Made by a program: the position numbers and the translations under genes
Notes under the pieces: generated by a model
What the model was told of the DNA's origin: nothing
What the model saw: the letters and a program-made list of their open reading frames with translations, nothing else
The model's database searches: none
Part shown: positions 35,050 through 43,340 of the stretch, one piece after another
Layout of the letters: each line of letters starts with the position of its first letter
Position numbering within the stretch: position 1 is the stretch's first letter
Assembly (NCBI GenBank): GCA_023386235.1
Contig: JAEWKC010000037.1
Location: forward strand, 1-64,000
Length of the DNA stretch: 64,000 nt
Reading direction: 5' to 3'
DNA from: Bacteroidota bacterium
GTDB lineage: Bacteria > Bacteroidota > Bacteroidia > Chitinophagales > Chitinophagaceae

Positions 35050-36393
35050 ATGATGAAAGCAAAAGTCCAGCAATTTATTGAAGATGTTAATAAGAAAAAT
35101 CCTGGAGAACATGAATATTTACAGGCGGTAACAGAAGTAGCCGCGTCTATTTTACCTTTCATAGAAAACACCCCGAAGTATAAAAATAAAGGACTGCTTG
35201 AGCGAATGATAGAGCCGGAAAGGATCATTATTTTTAGAGTGCCCTGGGTTGACGATAAAGGTAAGGTGCAGGTAAACAGGGGCTATCGGGTAGAAATGAA
35301 CTCTGCAATTGGCCCGTATAAAGGCGGCTTGCGTTTTCACCCGTCTATCAATTTGAGCATTCTTAAGTTTCTCGCTTTTGAGCAAACCTTTAAAAACAGC
35401 CTCACAACTTTGCCTATGGGCGGTGGAAAGGGCGGTGCTGATTTTGACCCGAAAGGAAAATCGGAAGGCGAAGTAATGCGTTTCTGCCAAAGTTTTATGA
35501 TGGAGCTGTTTCGTCATATAGGTGAAGATACAGATATCCCGGCCGGAGATATAGGAGTAGGCTCCAGGGAAATAGGCTTTCTCTTTGGCATGTATAAGAA
35601 GCTCTCTAATACTTTTACGGGCGTTTTAACGGGTAAGGATGTAAGCTATGGCGGTTCGGAAATGCGCCCCGAAGCTACAGGATATGGGGTGGTATATTTT
35701 ACCGAATGTATGTTGAAGGAATCGGGCAGCTCGTTAAAAAATAAAACAGTGACCGTATCGGGTTCGGGCAATGTAGCGCAGTTCACGGTAGAAAAATTAA
35801 ATGAATTTGGAGCCAAAGTAGTCACGCTTTCAGATTCGGGCGGATTTATTTACGATAAAGACGGTATAGACGAAGAAAAGCTGGCCTGGGTAAAGCATCT
35901 GAAAAATATAAAGCGCGGAAGAATAGACGAATATGTACAAAAATACAAGTCGGCTAAATTTTATAAAGACAAAAGGCCCTGGGGCATACAATGCGATCTG
36001 GCTATGCCCAGCGCCACAGAAAATGAATTAGACGAACGCGATGCTAAAACACTTGTAAAAAACGGAGCGCTATGTGTAGCGGAAGGCGCTAATATGCCGT
36101 GCACCTTAGAAGCCATAGAAGTGTTTCATCAGAATAAAGTGATTTTTGCGCCGGGCAAAGCATCCAACGCCGGGGGCGTAGCTACTTCGGGACTGGAAAT
36201 GTCGCAAAACTCTCTGCGTTTAAACTGGACAAACGAAAAGGTAGATACCAAGCTTAAAAATATTATGGAATCTGTACACAGCAAATGTGTGCTATACGGA
36301 AAAGAAGGCGATTATATCAATTATGTAAAAGGCGCTAATATAGCCGGGTTTGTAAAAGTTGCCGATGCCATGCTGGCCCAGGGTATTATTTAA
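35050..36393 (+). CDS. gdhA: Glutamate dehydrogenase, hexameric type
   Basis: A 447-residue enzyme interconverting glutamate and 2-oxoglutarate plus ammonia. The active-site signature LPMGGGKGGADFDPKGKSE has the catalytic Lys; GSGNVAQFTVEKL is the dinucleotide-binding turn; PAGDIGVGSREIGF is also typical. Family length is 444-450, which supports ATG 35050 or 35053 (MMKAKVQQF) over the frame that opens at 34957. Bacterial enzymes of this length usually use NADP and assimilate ammonia. The 210-bp upstream gap has TAACCTTG, a poor -7 match. Confidence 0.95.
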   Translation: MMKAKVQQFIEDVNKKNPGEHEYLQAVTEVAASILPFIENTPKYKNKGLLERMIEPERIIIFRVPWVDDKGKVQVNRGYRVEMNSAIGPYKGGLRFHPSINLSILKFLAFEQTFKNSLTTLPMGGGKGGADFDPKGKSEGEVMRFCQSFMMELFRHIGEDTDIPAGDIGVGSREIGFLFGMYKKLSNTFTGVLTGKDVSYGGSEMRPEATGYGVVYFTECMLKESGSSLKNKTVTVSGSGNVAQFTVEKLNEFGAKVVTLSDSGGFIYDKDGIDEEKLAWVKHLKNIKRGRIDEYVQKYKSAKFYKDKRPWGIQCDLAMPSATENELDERDAKTLVKNGALCVAEGANMPCTLEAIEVFHQNKVIFAPGKASNAGGVATSGLEMSQNSLRLNWTNEKVDTKLKNIMESVHSKCVLYGKEGDYINYVKGANIAGFVKVADAMLAQGII

Positions 36394-36431
36394 GCAAAAA
36401 ATAATTGTAGCTTCAATTGCAACCTAATCTT

Positions 36432-36439
36432 TATATTTG
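36432..36439 (+). promoter_or_regulatory. -7 element upstream of tatC
   Basis: TATATTTG is a perfect TAnnTTTG element, 18 nt before the GTG at 36458. It shows that the TTG at 36437, which lies inside it, cannot be the start codon. Confidence 0.6.
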
Positions 36440-36457
36440 CAACCTCATTGTAGTAAA

Positions 36458-37309
36458 GTGATTAAAAAAATTTTAGATAAAAGGGCGGGTGACGATAATG
36501 AAATGTCGTTTGTAGATCATCTAGAAGCGCTTAGATGGCACATCATACGCTCCTTATTGATAGTAATTGTTTTAGCTATCGTTATCTTTATCAATATACA
36601 ATGGTTCTTTGATTATGTGATTGCCGGTCCTATAAATCCCAATTTTATCAGCTACAAGGCAATGTGTAAGCTTGCAGAAATTACCCATTTAAGCGGGTTG
36701 TGTGTGCAGCCGGTAACGGTACCTATGCAAACAACTACCTACGCGGGCCAGTTCTTAGGAAGCTTTTCTATTGCTTTTATAGGTGCCTTTATTTTTGCAT
36801 TTCCCTATATTTTCTGGGAATTCTGGCGCTTCGTGCGGCCGGCACTCACAGAAAAGGAAATGAAAAGCTCAAGGTTCGCTATTTTTTGGGTTTCTTTCTT
36901 TTTCTTCTCCGGCGCGGCTTTTGGATACTTTGTTTTAGGGCCTTTTGTATTTAGCTTTTTAGCCAATTTCCAGATCAGCGCCAGTAATATGATGCGTACC
37001 ATACCTACGTTGAACGACTATATTGATAATCTTACCAATATTGTTTTAGGTTGTGGTATAGCGTTTGAGTTGCCCGTACTTTCTTATGTACTCACGCAAA
37101 TAGGCTTGATCACTCCCGGCTTCTTGAAAAGAAACCGAAAATACGCGATAGTGATTATCCTCATTGTAGCGGCTTTCATTACGCCCAGCCCCGATATGAT
37201 CAGCCAGCTGCTGGTATTTATTCCTTTGATGACTTTGTACGAGTTTGGAATAGTTGTTTCTAAATCTGTCTATAAAAAACTGGAAGAAGAAGATAAGCAA
37301 TGGAGCTGA
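36458..37309 (+). CDS. tatC: Sec-independent translocase TatC
   Basis: A 283-residue inner-membrane protein with six hydrophobic segments. MSFVDHLEALRWHIIRS and FWRFVRPALTEKE are the conserved cytoplasmic and first-loop motifs that bind twin-arginine signal peptides. It forms the receptor of the Tat export pathway. Start: GTG 36458 gives MIKKILDKRAGDDNE before the core, as is usual for relatives; ATG 36503 is the alternative. No tatA gene is adjacent. It converges with the lptD-like gene. Confidence 0.93.
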   Translation: MIKKILDKRAGDDNEMSFVDHLEALRWHIIRSLLIVIVLAIVIFINIQWFFDYVIAGPINPNFISYKAMCKLAEITHLSGLCVQPVTVPMQTTTYAGQFLGSFSIAFIGAFIFAFPYIFWEFWRFVRPALTEKEMKSSRFAIFWVSFFFFSGAAFGYFVLGPFVFSFLANFQISASNMMRTIPTLNDYIDNLTNIVLGCGIAFELPVLSYVLTQIGLITPGFLKRNRKYAIVIILIVAAFITPSPDMISQLLVFIPLMTLYEFGIVVSKSVYKKLEEEDKQWS

Positions 37310-37327
37310 TGATAAAAACTTCTTACA

Positions 37328-40030
37328 CTAATTTCCAAAGCTTCTGGTACGGTTGATTTTCAAATCCCTCAATATTCCTGATTTAGGGTTAAGTACAATA
37401 CTGAAAGATTTCCACGGACCAACCGGTGTAATGTTGATGCTTAATTGCCAGCAGTGCATTTCGCGGCTTACAAATACAGTAAACATTTGCATTTGCATGG
37501 TTTTAAGATCAAAGTAGGTAGAGCCACCGGCTTTCCATTTGGGCGTAAGGCTAAAATCACCGCTAAGGTTCAGGCTCGCGTTAAATGTATGCATATAGCC
37601 CCTGTAATTATTCCTGAGTGTTTTACTGTAATTGAGCGCTATAGACGTAGATACATTCCACGGTATATTGAAATCTACAAACTCAGAAGCGTTTTGCCTT
37701 ATGTATTCTATTTGCCGTTGTTGTTCGTCCATTGTTAAAGACGGGTCTACGGGAATGCGATCCTCATCTTCTCTTTCATCCTTCTTTTTGCTTGAGAATG
37801 ATGTGGATAGTGCAAGGTTGGCATTGTTGAGCGAACCTATCCTACCTTTGCCCCAGTGCAGTTTATCAATCCTGATGCCCGTTGCCGGGTCTGTTTCGTA
37901 AGGGTCTATGGTGGCGCCGCTGGTTACAGAGAGTTTATTGTTGAACAGTGATGTACGCATGCTTATATTAAAAGGCTGCCATCGCAGAGAATCGGCAAGA
38001 AAATTATAGCCCGAAGTGATGCTTAACCCGTCAATTAGCCGCACTTTTTTAGTAGCGTTTTCTTCGGTACCAGTAGTATCATTGTCATTTCTCACTTTCA
38101 GTTCCAGCAGGTTGTCAATGCCAAAGGTCAAACCTCCGAAGGCAATATTGCTAAAGCCTCCGTACAGATTTCCTTCATATTGCGAAACCCATCTCTTTCG
38201 TCCGCTGGTATCCGTTTGCAACAATTCATAATAGCTTCTCGCCATATTGGGCGTGTAGCTGGCACTCACAGAGGGTCTTATCTCGTGCCTTAAAGCCTGT
38301 ACTTTTCCTTTGCGGAAATTAAATGTTCCAAAAACTCTTGTATTGGCACTCATGCCAAAAGTCATTTGGCGGGCAGTGAAAAATCCTTTGCGTATTGTAG
38401 TGTCTACCAGCTGTGTGCTTTCATCCCATTGACGATACATTCTTCTGCTCATCCAGTTTTCGCTGTATGATATGGAAGGAGAAAACATCACCGGGCCTAA
38501 AGAGGGTAGCGAAATGCTTATAGGAATATTGTGTTGCGCTCCCCATTGCAAAGTGTCTATCAGATGACGGAAGGTAAAAGCCGTATCGTAAAATGAAAAT
38601 TGGTTAATAAGTGTACCATTGTAGCCAATGCCAAAATTTTCGTACCATTTGCCAGAGCCTACAGATTCTGTATTCATAAACGGGTTGAATGTTTTGGTAG
38701 AGAAGCTAAGTGTTGGCAGTTGCACATTGGTCAACCGGGTGCTGTTGTTTTGGTTATGATTGGCTTGCAAAGAAAGATTGTAGGTGCCATCCTGCCAGGA
38801 TTTAGAATAAGATATGCTGGAACTCATCTGGTTCTGAAAATTCTTATAGGGGTTGTTGGGTATATTTTCGTTGTAGCGCGAGCTGCCCGCGTTTACACTG
38901 GCAGAAAAGCTTACGCCGGGGCGTGCTTTACTATCCATAGAATGACTCCAGTTTACCTGAAAGCTGCTACTTTTTAAAAACTCATCTTGTATAGCAGGCG
39001 ACTCATTCAATGTCTTTGTTTTTTGGTAGTTGAATGAGAAACGTCCGCGATAGCGGTATCTTTTATAATACTGCGGGCTTACGCTAATGTTGTAACCCAT
39101 GTAGGAATAAATATTTCCTCTGAGGGTTACATCCCAGTAATCGTTGATCACCTTGTAATAGCCCAGACCTTCTAGTCCTAAGCCCATGTTGGCATTTTGG
39201 GTAAACTGCGGCGGAAGCACCCCCGAACTTCTGCCTCGCTGAAGCGGGTAAATACCAAAAGGTATCATCACCGGCATAGGCACACTTTCAAACTCGGGGA
39301 ACGCCGGACCGGAAACCGCCAGTTTATTGGTAATGAGCTTTAGCTTTTTGGCGCGCAATGCAAAATGCGGTTCATCCAGGTTGCAGGTGGTAAATCGTCC
39401 GTTATAGGCGTAAGCTACATCCTTCTCTACTTTTTTTACAATTTCAGCGTTCACAAAGATTTCTCCTTCGTTGTAGTAGGTATTTTTAAATATACCTCTT
39501 TGTGTTTTCAGGTTGAAGGAGATGGTATCCATTATTGATTTTGAATCGCCCTGCACAATGGTGGGCAGGTTCATTGCGTTCTTAGAAGTATCTGTGCCGC
39601 CCCAGGCTTTTACGATATTGGTGCTATTATCATAAAAGATAGTATTGGCTTTAATATCTACGCTTTCCTGCGCATTTGTGCCATCGGTTTTTGCATTCGC
39701 GTTGCCGTGCAGGTACAATTGTTTTTGTGGTACAAGAAACACAAATGAGTCTTTGGCGCTATATTCAATAGGAGCGTTCAAAGAATCTTTTGAAAGAGAA
39801 ATGGAGTCAATATTGTTTTGTCTTAAACTATCGGAAACAGTAGTGTCAGCAGGAATAGGAAGAATAGTGGTGTCTAACCTTACATAAGGATGTAAAATGT
39901 CATTTGCTAAGGAAAAGTTATTATTTCCCGCCGCGAAACTTTCTGAGCCGAATACTAAAAGTATAGCAATACTAAAAAGTACTTTTAGAGCGTTTTTTAA
40001 ATTAACTTTACGATTCCGGAGTTTATTCAT
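37328..40030 (-). CDS. lptD: Putative LPS assembly outer-membrane protein LptD
   Basis: A 900-residue protein with a signal peptide (ending SFAAG), an OstA/LptA-like beta-taco region (about 75-230) and a large C-terminal barrel rich in Tyr, Asn and aromatic strand ends. The motif TTCNLDEPHFAL is the counterpart of the conserved Cys-containing segment of LptD. The family inserts LPS into the outer leaflet. ATG 40030 is used; the frame opens at a TTG (40057) that sits in a TATAATTTG sequence, probably the promoter. It is divergent from the amidase/mlaD/ostA run, a grouping that fits an outer-membrane role. Confidence 0.83.
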   Translation of the reverse strand: MNKLRNRKVNLKNALKVLFSIAILLVFGSESFAAGNNNFSLANDILHPYVRLDTTILPIPADTTVSDSLRQNNIDSISLSKDSLNAPIEYSAKDSFVFLVPQKQLYLHGNANAKTDGTNAQESVDIKANTIFYDNSTNIVKAWGGTDTSKNAMNLPTIVQGDSKSIMDTISFNLKTQRGIFKNTYYNEGEIFVNAEIVKKVEKDVAYAYNGRFTTCNLDEPHFALRAKKLKLITNKLAVSGPAFPEFESVPMPVMIPFGIYPLQRGRSSGVLPPQFTQNANMGLGLEGLGYYKVINDYWDVTLRGNIYSYMGYNISVSPQYYKRYRYRGRFSFNYQKTKTLNESPAIQDEFLKSSSFQVNWSHSMDSKARPGVSFSASVNAGSSRYNENIPNNPYKNFQNQMSSSISYSKSWQDGTYNLSLQANHNQNNSTRLTNVQLPTLSFSTKTFNPFMNTESVGSGKWYENFGIGYNGTLINQFSFYDTAFTFRHLIDTLQWGAQHNIPISISLPSLGPVMFSPSISYSENWMSRRMYRQWDESTQLVDTTIRKGFFTARQMTFGMSANTRVFGTFNFRKGKVQALRHEIRPSVSASYTPNMARSYYELLQTDTSGRKRWVSQYEGNLYGGFSNIAFGGLTFGIDNLLELKVRNDNDTTGTEENATKKVRLIDGLSITSGYNFLADSLRWQPFNISMRTSLFNNKLSVTSGATIDPYETDPATGIRIDKLHWGKGRIGSLNNANLALSTSFSSKKKDEREDEDRIPVDPSLTMDEQQRQIEYIRQNASEFVDFNIPWNVSTSIALNYSKTLRNNYRGYMHTFNASLNLSGDFSLTPKWKAGGSTYFDLKTMQMQMFTVFVSREMHCWQLSINITPVGPWKSFSIVLNPKSGILRDLKINRTRSFGN

Positions 40031-40201
40031 ATCAATCTTGTCGGCCTTATCTCTCAAATTATACGCAATATTAAGGATAAGGTTAGCTAAAAACGTACAA
40101 ACTGATAGTTAAATTATTTATTAAATTAAAACAGAGTGTAAAAATAAGTCTATTTATCAAACATTGACACTCTTTTAAGATTTTAATTGTAAGCAACACA
40201 T

Positions 40202-41170
40202 ATGACAAATCGAAAAAAAATCACTTTTACTTTATTATCTTTATTCGTATTGCTTAGTTCCTTTTACTGGTTTCCTGTAAAAAAAGCAGAACCGTCAAAG
40301 CGGTCGCTTGTAAATACAATAATAGTGGATGCAGGGCACGGTTATCCCGATCCGGGAGCGCAGGGGAGTTTTAGCAATGAAGCCGACATTAACCTGGCAA
40401 TAGCCCTGAGTCTGGGCGAAAAGCTCAAAAGCGCGTTGCCCGATTGTAAAATACTATACACGCGCACTAACAGAAATTTGCCGGCAGGCCTTCAAAATAA
40501 AGACGAAGCCAACAGGTGGCGCGCACGCTACGCTAATGAAAATAAAGGCGATTTGTTTATTTCCATTCATGTAAATGACGTGGTGGCACGCTACGGTAAA
40601 AGAGTGATTGGTACCAAACAGCAGAACTATACCACTTATGTGGGTAAAGGCAAAAGCAGAAAAAAAGTAACCCGTACCCGTACCGTGAACGAATATGAAA
40701 CTTACAGGCTTCCCTGCGCAAGCTCCGGAACACAAACCTATGTATGGTCTTCTTCAAAAAATGAAGAAAAGAAAGGATATATCAACAATGAAGTTTCCAA
40801 AGAGTTTGATTCAGACAGTACGCTGCTGATAGAAGACCAGGAAACGCGCATATTGTCTTCTATTTATTTAAAAAAATATCTCAACAGAAGCAGAACGCTG
40901 GCAGAAATGGTAGAAGAAGAATTCAGAAAAAAAGGAATTAAAAGCGGAGGCGGAGCCATGCAGTTTACCAGAGGCATAAGAGTGCTGGGCGCTACAGCCA
41001 TGCCCAGTGTTTTGGTAGAGACAGGCTTCATCTGCAATCCACAGGATGAGCAGTATCTCAATAGCAGCGATGGGCAAAATACACTGGCAGAGGGCATATT
41101 ACACGCGGTGCTGCGGTATAAAAACAGCGTAGATGCGGGGAATATTTCAGAAAACACGCTTAATCAGTAA
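40202..41170 (+). CDS. N-acetylmuramoyl-L-alanine amidase (Amidase_3)
   Basis: A 322-residue exported zinc amidase that cuts the bond between MurNAc and the stem peptide. It has a signal or anchor helix (about 8-24) and Zn ligands His46 (DAGHG), Glu60 and His123 (SIHVN); the catalytic Glu is in PSVLVETGF. A Lys/Arg-rich insert, GKGKSRKK (148-155), lies after the third ligand. The next gene is a paralogue with the same insert. Location beside LptD- and MlaD-type genes suggests peptidoglycan remodelling during envelope growth. Confidence 0.9.
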   Translation: MTNRKKITFTLLSLFVLLSSFYWFPVKKAEPSKRSLVNTIIVDAGHGYPDPGAQGSFSNEADINLAIALSLGEKLKSALPDCKILYTRTNRNLPAGLQNKDEANRWRARYANENKGDLFISIHVNDVVARYGKRVIGTKQQNYTTYVGKGKSRKKVTRTRTVNEYETYRLPCASSGTQTYVWSSSKNEEKKGYINNEVSKEFDSDSTLLIEDQETRILSSIYLKKYLNRSRTLAEMVEEEFRKKGIKSGGGAMQFTRGIRVLGATAMPSVLVETGFICNPQDEQYLNSSDGQNTLAEGILHAVLRYKNSVDAGNISENTLNQ

Positions 41171-41189
41171 TAGTAAAAAAATAAATCTT

Positions 41190-41196
41190 TATATTG
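41190..41196 (+). promoter_or_regulatory. Possible -7 element upstream of the second amidase gene
   Basis: TATATTG (followed by C) is a variant of TAnnTTTG. It overlaps the first possible TTG start (41194) and so argues for the TTG at 41218 as start. Confidence 0.4.
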
Positions 41197-41217
41197 CGCA
41201 CCCAAAAAGCAAGAGGT

Positions 41218-42114
41218 TTGAAATCAATTAATCATATACTTACTTTATTCACCATCATTTTTCTGTTTTTTAATGGTGATGCTTATGCTCAGCAGAAGCC
41301 TTTTACCATAGTCATTGATCCCGGGCATGGAGGTCAGGATGTGGGCGCTAAAGGCTCCTATTCTCTCGAAAAAAATCTCGCCTTGGCCGTATCTCTTAAA
41401 TTAAGAGACGAGGTAAACAGGCAGTATCCTAAGGTAAGAACCATCATGACGCGCTCTACCGACATTACGCAAAACGTAAAAGCCAAAGCCGAAATAGCCA
41501 ATAATGCAGGGGGCGATTTGTTTATTTCCATACATTGCAATGCCGCGCCGAGAATAAGCAAAAGCGAAATTACGGGATACAAAACACAAACATACTACAC
41601 TGGTAAAGGCAAGAGCAGGAAAAAACGTACAAGAAAAGTACCCGTTTACAGAAGATGGACAGAAGCCAATCCGGCAAAAGGCACGGAAACATTTATTTGG
41701 TCTATTGATAAAGTAGACAGCAAAACATCTGCGCTGCGCAATAACGAAGAATTGTATATGGACGATGAAATGCGCAAAGAACTGGCCAACTTTGACCCCG
41801 AATCGGCCGAAAAAAATATTATTTACAATCTGAGAGCCAAACAATACTTTACCCGTAGCGCAACATTTGCCAAAAATATAGAGCAGGAATTTATCAATAC
41901 TGGCAGAGAAAGTCGTATGGCAAAGCAGCGCAACAAGGGTATTTGGGTATTGCAGGCTACAGCCATGCCAAGTGTATTGATAGAAATAGGTTTTATTTCC
42001 AACATTGAAGAAGAAAACTACATGAACAGCGGCCAAGGACAGCAGGAAATAGTTTCTGCCATTACCAAAGCTGTGGGCAAGTATCTTTCTAATTTGGGTG
42101 TGGCTTATAAATAG
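41218..42114 (+). CDS. N-acetylmuramoyl-L-alanine amidase (Amidase_3), second copy
   Basis: A 298-residue paralogue of the upstream amidase. From the TTG at 41218 it has a clean signal peptide (ending AYAQ). Zn ligands are His37 (DPGHGG), Glu51 and His106 (SIHCN); the catalytic Glu is in PSVLIEIGF. The basic insert TGKGKSRKKRTRK (128-140) aligns with that of the first copy. The two probably arose by tandem duplication and may differ in substrate or timing. The in-frame TTG at 41194 lies within a -7-like element and is rejected. 169 bp separate it from mlaD. Confidence 0.9.
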   Translation: MKSINHILTLFTIIFLFFNGDAYAQQKPFTIVIDPGHGGQDVGAKGSYSLEKNLALAVSLKLRDEVNRQYPKVRTIMTRSTDITQNVKAKAEIANNAGGDLFISIHCNAAPRISKSEITGYKTQTYYTGKGKSRKKRTRKVPVYRRWTEANPAKGTETFIWSIDKVDSKTSALRNNEELYMDDEMRKELANFDPESAEKNIIYNLRAKQYFTRSATFAKNIEQEFINTGRESRMAKQRNKGIWVLQATAMPSVLIEIGFISNIEEENYMNSGQGQQEIVSAITKAVGKYLSNLGVAYK

Positions 42115-42150
42115 CTAAATTCATTTTATCAAAAATATAAAATATTCATT

Positions 42151-42158
42151 TACTTTTG
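42151..42158 (+). promoter_or_regulatory. -7 element upstream of the mlaD-like gene
   Basis: TACTTTTG matches TAnnTTTG, 125 bp before the ATG. The rest of the gap is A+T-rich without a recognised structure; the leader would be unusually long for this window. Confidence 0.4.
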
Positions 42159-42283
42159 TGTGTGATTTTCAATTGGTTTTTGGCAAAATGCTTTTTGAAA
42201 ACGGAGTTACAAAAAAGAAGGATCATTAAAGGTTTTAATAGATTTATCTATTCAGCAAAAAAAGAAAAACAGAAAATAAACAC

Positions 42284-43318
42284 ATGAAAATATCTAACGA
42301 ATTTAAAATAGGCGCACTGACTATATTTGCCATACTTTTCCTGTTTCTGGGCTTTAATTTTCTAAGAGGAAAAAACATTTTTAAAAACGGGTTCTTTCTC
42401 TATGCAAAATTTTCAGAGGCAAAAGGGTTGCAAACATCTAATCCTGTTAATATCAACGGTTATCAGGCCGGTTCCATTTATTCATTGCAGGCTTCCAAAG
42501 ACCTGAAAGAAATTCTTGTTGAAATAAAGCTCAATCAAGATTTTGAAATACCTTCCACATCCCTGGCTTCTATCAATAGCAATCCTATCGGATCTTCCAG
42601 CTTAGAGATAACTTTGGGCGATGATAAGAAATTTCTTCAATCTGGCGATACGTTGCGTTCTACGTATACCGCGGGTTTGCTGGGCCAGGTAAGTTCGCAG
42701 ATTGTTCCTTTGGCAGATCAGGCTAAAATGACATTGCACTCCGCCGATTCTCTCATCAATAATTTTAATGCGATAGTGGATAGCCAGACCAGGCTGAATA
42801 CACAGCAAACAATTGCCAATCTTAACAGGGTTACAGCATCGCTGGTACATGCCGTAAACGCTATTCATGAATTGGTCAATGCACAATCGGGCACTATTGC
42901 TTCAGCTATAAATAGTATGAATGCTTTCAGTGGCAACCTCGCCGCTAACAACGCGCGCATCAATTCTACAATGACCAACGTAGAAACAACTACACAAAAG
43001 CTCTCTAATCTTGAGTTGCAGCGCACGCTCAACAAAATTGATTCTACCATACTAACATTAAACACTACAGTAGCCCAGTTAAATACTACAAACGGTACCG
43101 TAGGCGCCCTGATCAATGACAGGCAGGTATACGACCGGTTAAACGAAACAGCGCGTAGCTTACAGATTTTAATGGATGACCTTAGGGTGAATCCTAAACG
43201 CTATGTACATTTTTCTCTTTTCGGAAAAAAGAATAATAATAACTACTTAACCAAACCATTACAGCCCACTACAGGTTATACACCGTTAAGAGCAGATACA
43301 TTGTATAAATACGAATAG
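42284..43318 (+). CDS. MlaD/MCE domain lipid-transport protein
   Basis: A 344-residue protein anchored by one N-terminal helix (about 9-27, ALTIFAILFLFLGFNF), with an MCE domain (about 35-115: LYAKFSEAKGLQTSNPVNINGY, GSSSLEITLG) and a long helical C-terminus with Asn/Thr/Ser repeats. MCE proteins form hexameric rings that shuttle phospholipids between membranes. The ATPase and permease partners (MlaF/MlaE) are not in the window. It is followed after 22 bp by the OstA-like gene. Confidence 0.87.
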   Translation: MKISNEFKIGALTIFAILFLFLGFNFLRGKNIFKNGFFLYAKFSEAKGLQTSNPVNINGYQAGSIYSLQASKDLKEILVEIKLNQDFEIPSTSLASINSNPIGSSSLEITLGDDKKFLQSGDTLRSTYTAGLLGQVSSQIVPLADQAKMTLHSADSLINNFNAIVDSQTRLNTQQTIANLNRVTASLVHAVNAIHELVNAQSGTIASAINSMNAFSGNLAANNARINSTMTNVETTTQKLSNLELQRTLNKIDSTILTLNTTVAQLNTTNGTVGALINDRQVYDRLNETARSLQILMDDLRVNPKRYVHFSLFGKKNNNNYLTKPLQPTTGYTPLRADTLYKYE

Positions 43319-43340
43319 TCTTTAATCATTTTAAAATAAA

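Noticed and set aside
35152..35517. Minus-strand open frame inside gdhA
   Set aside because: Antisense to a well-conserved enzyme, no family features.
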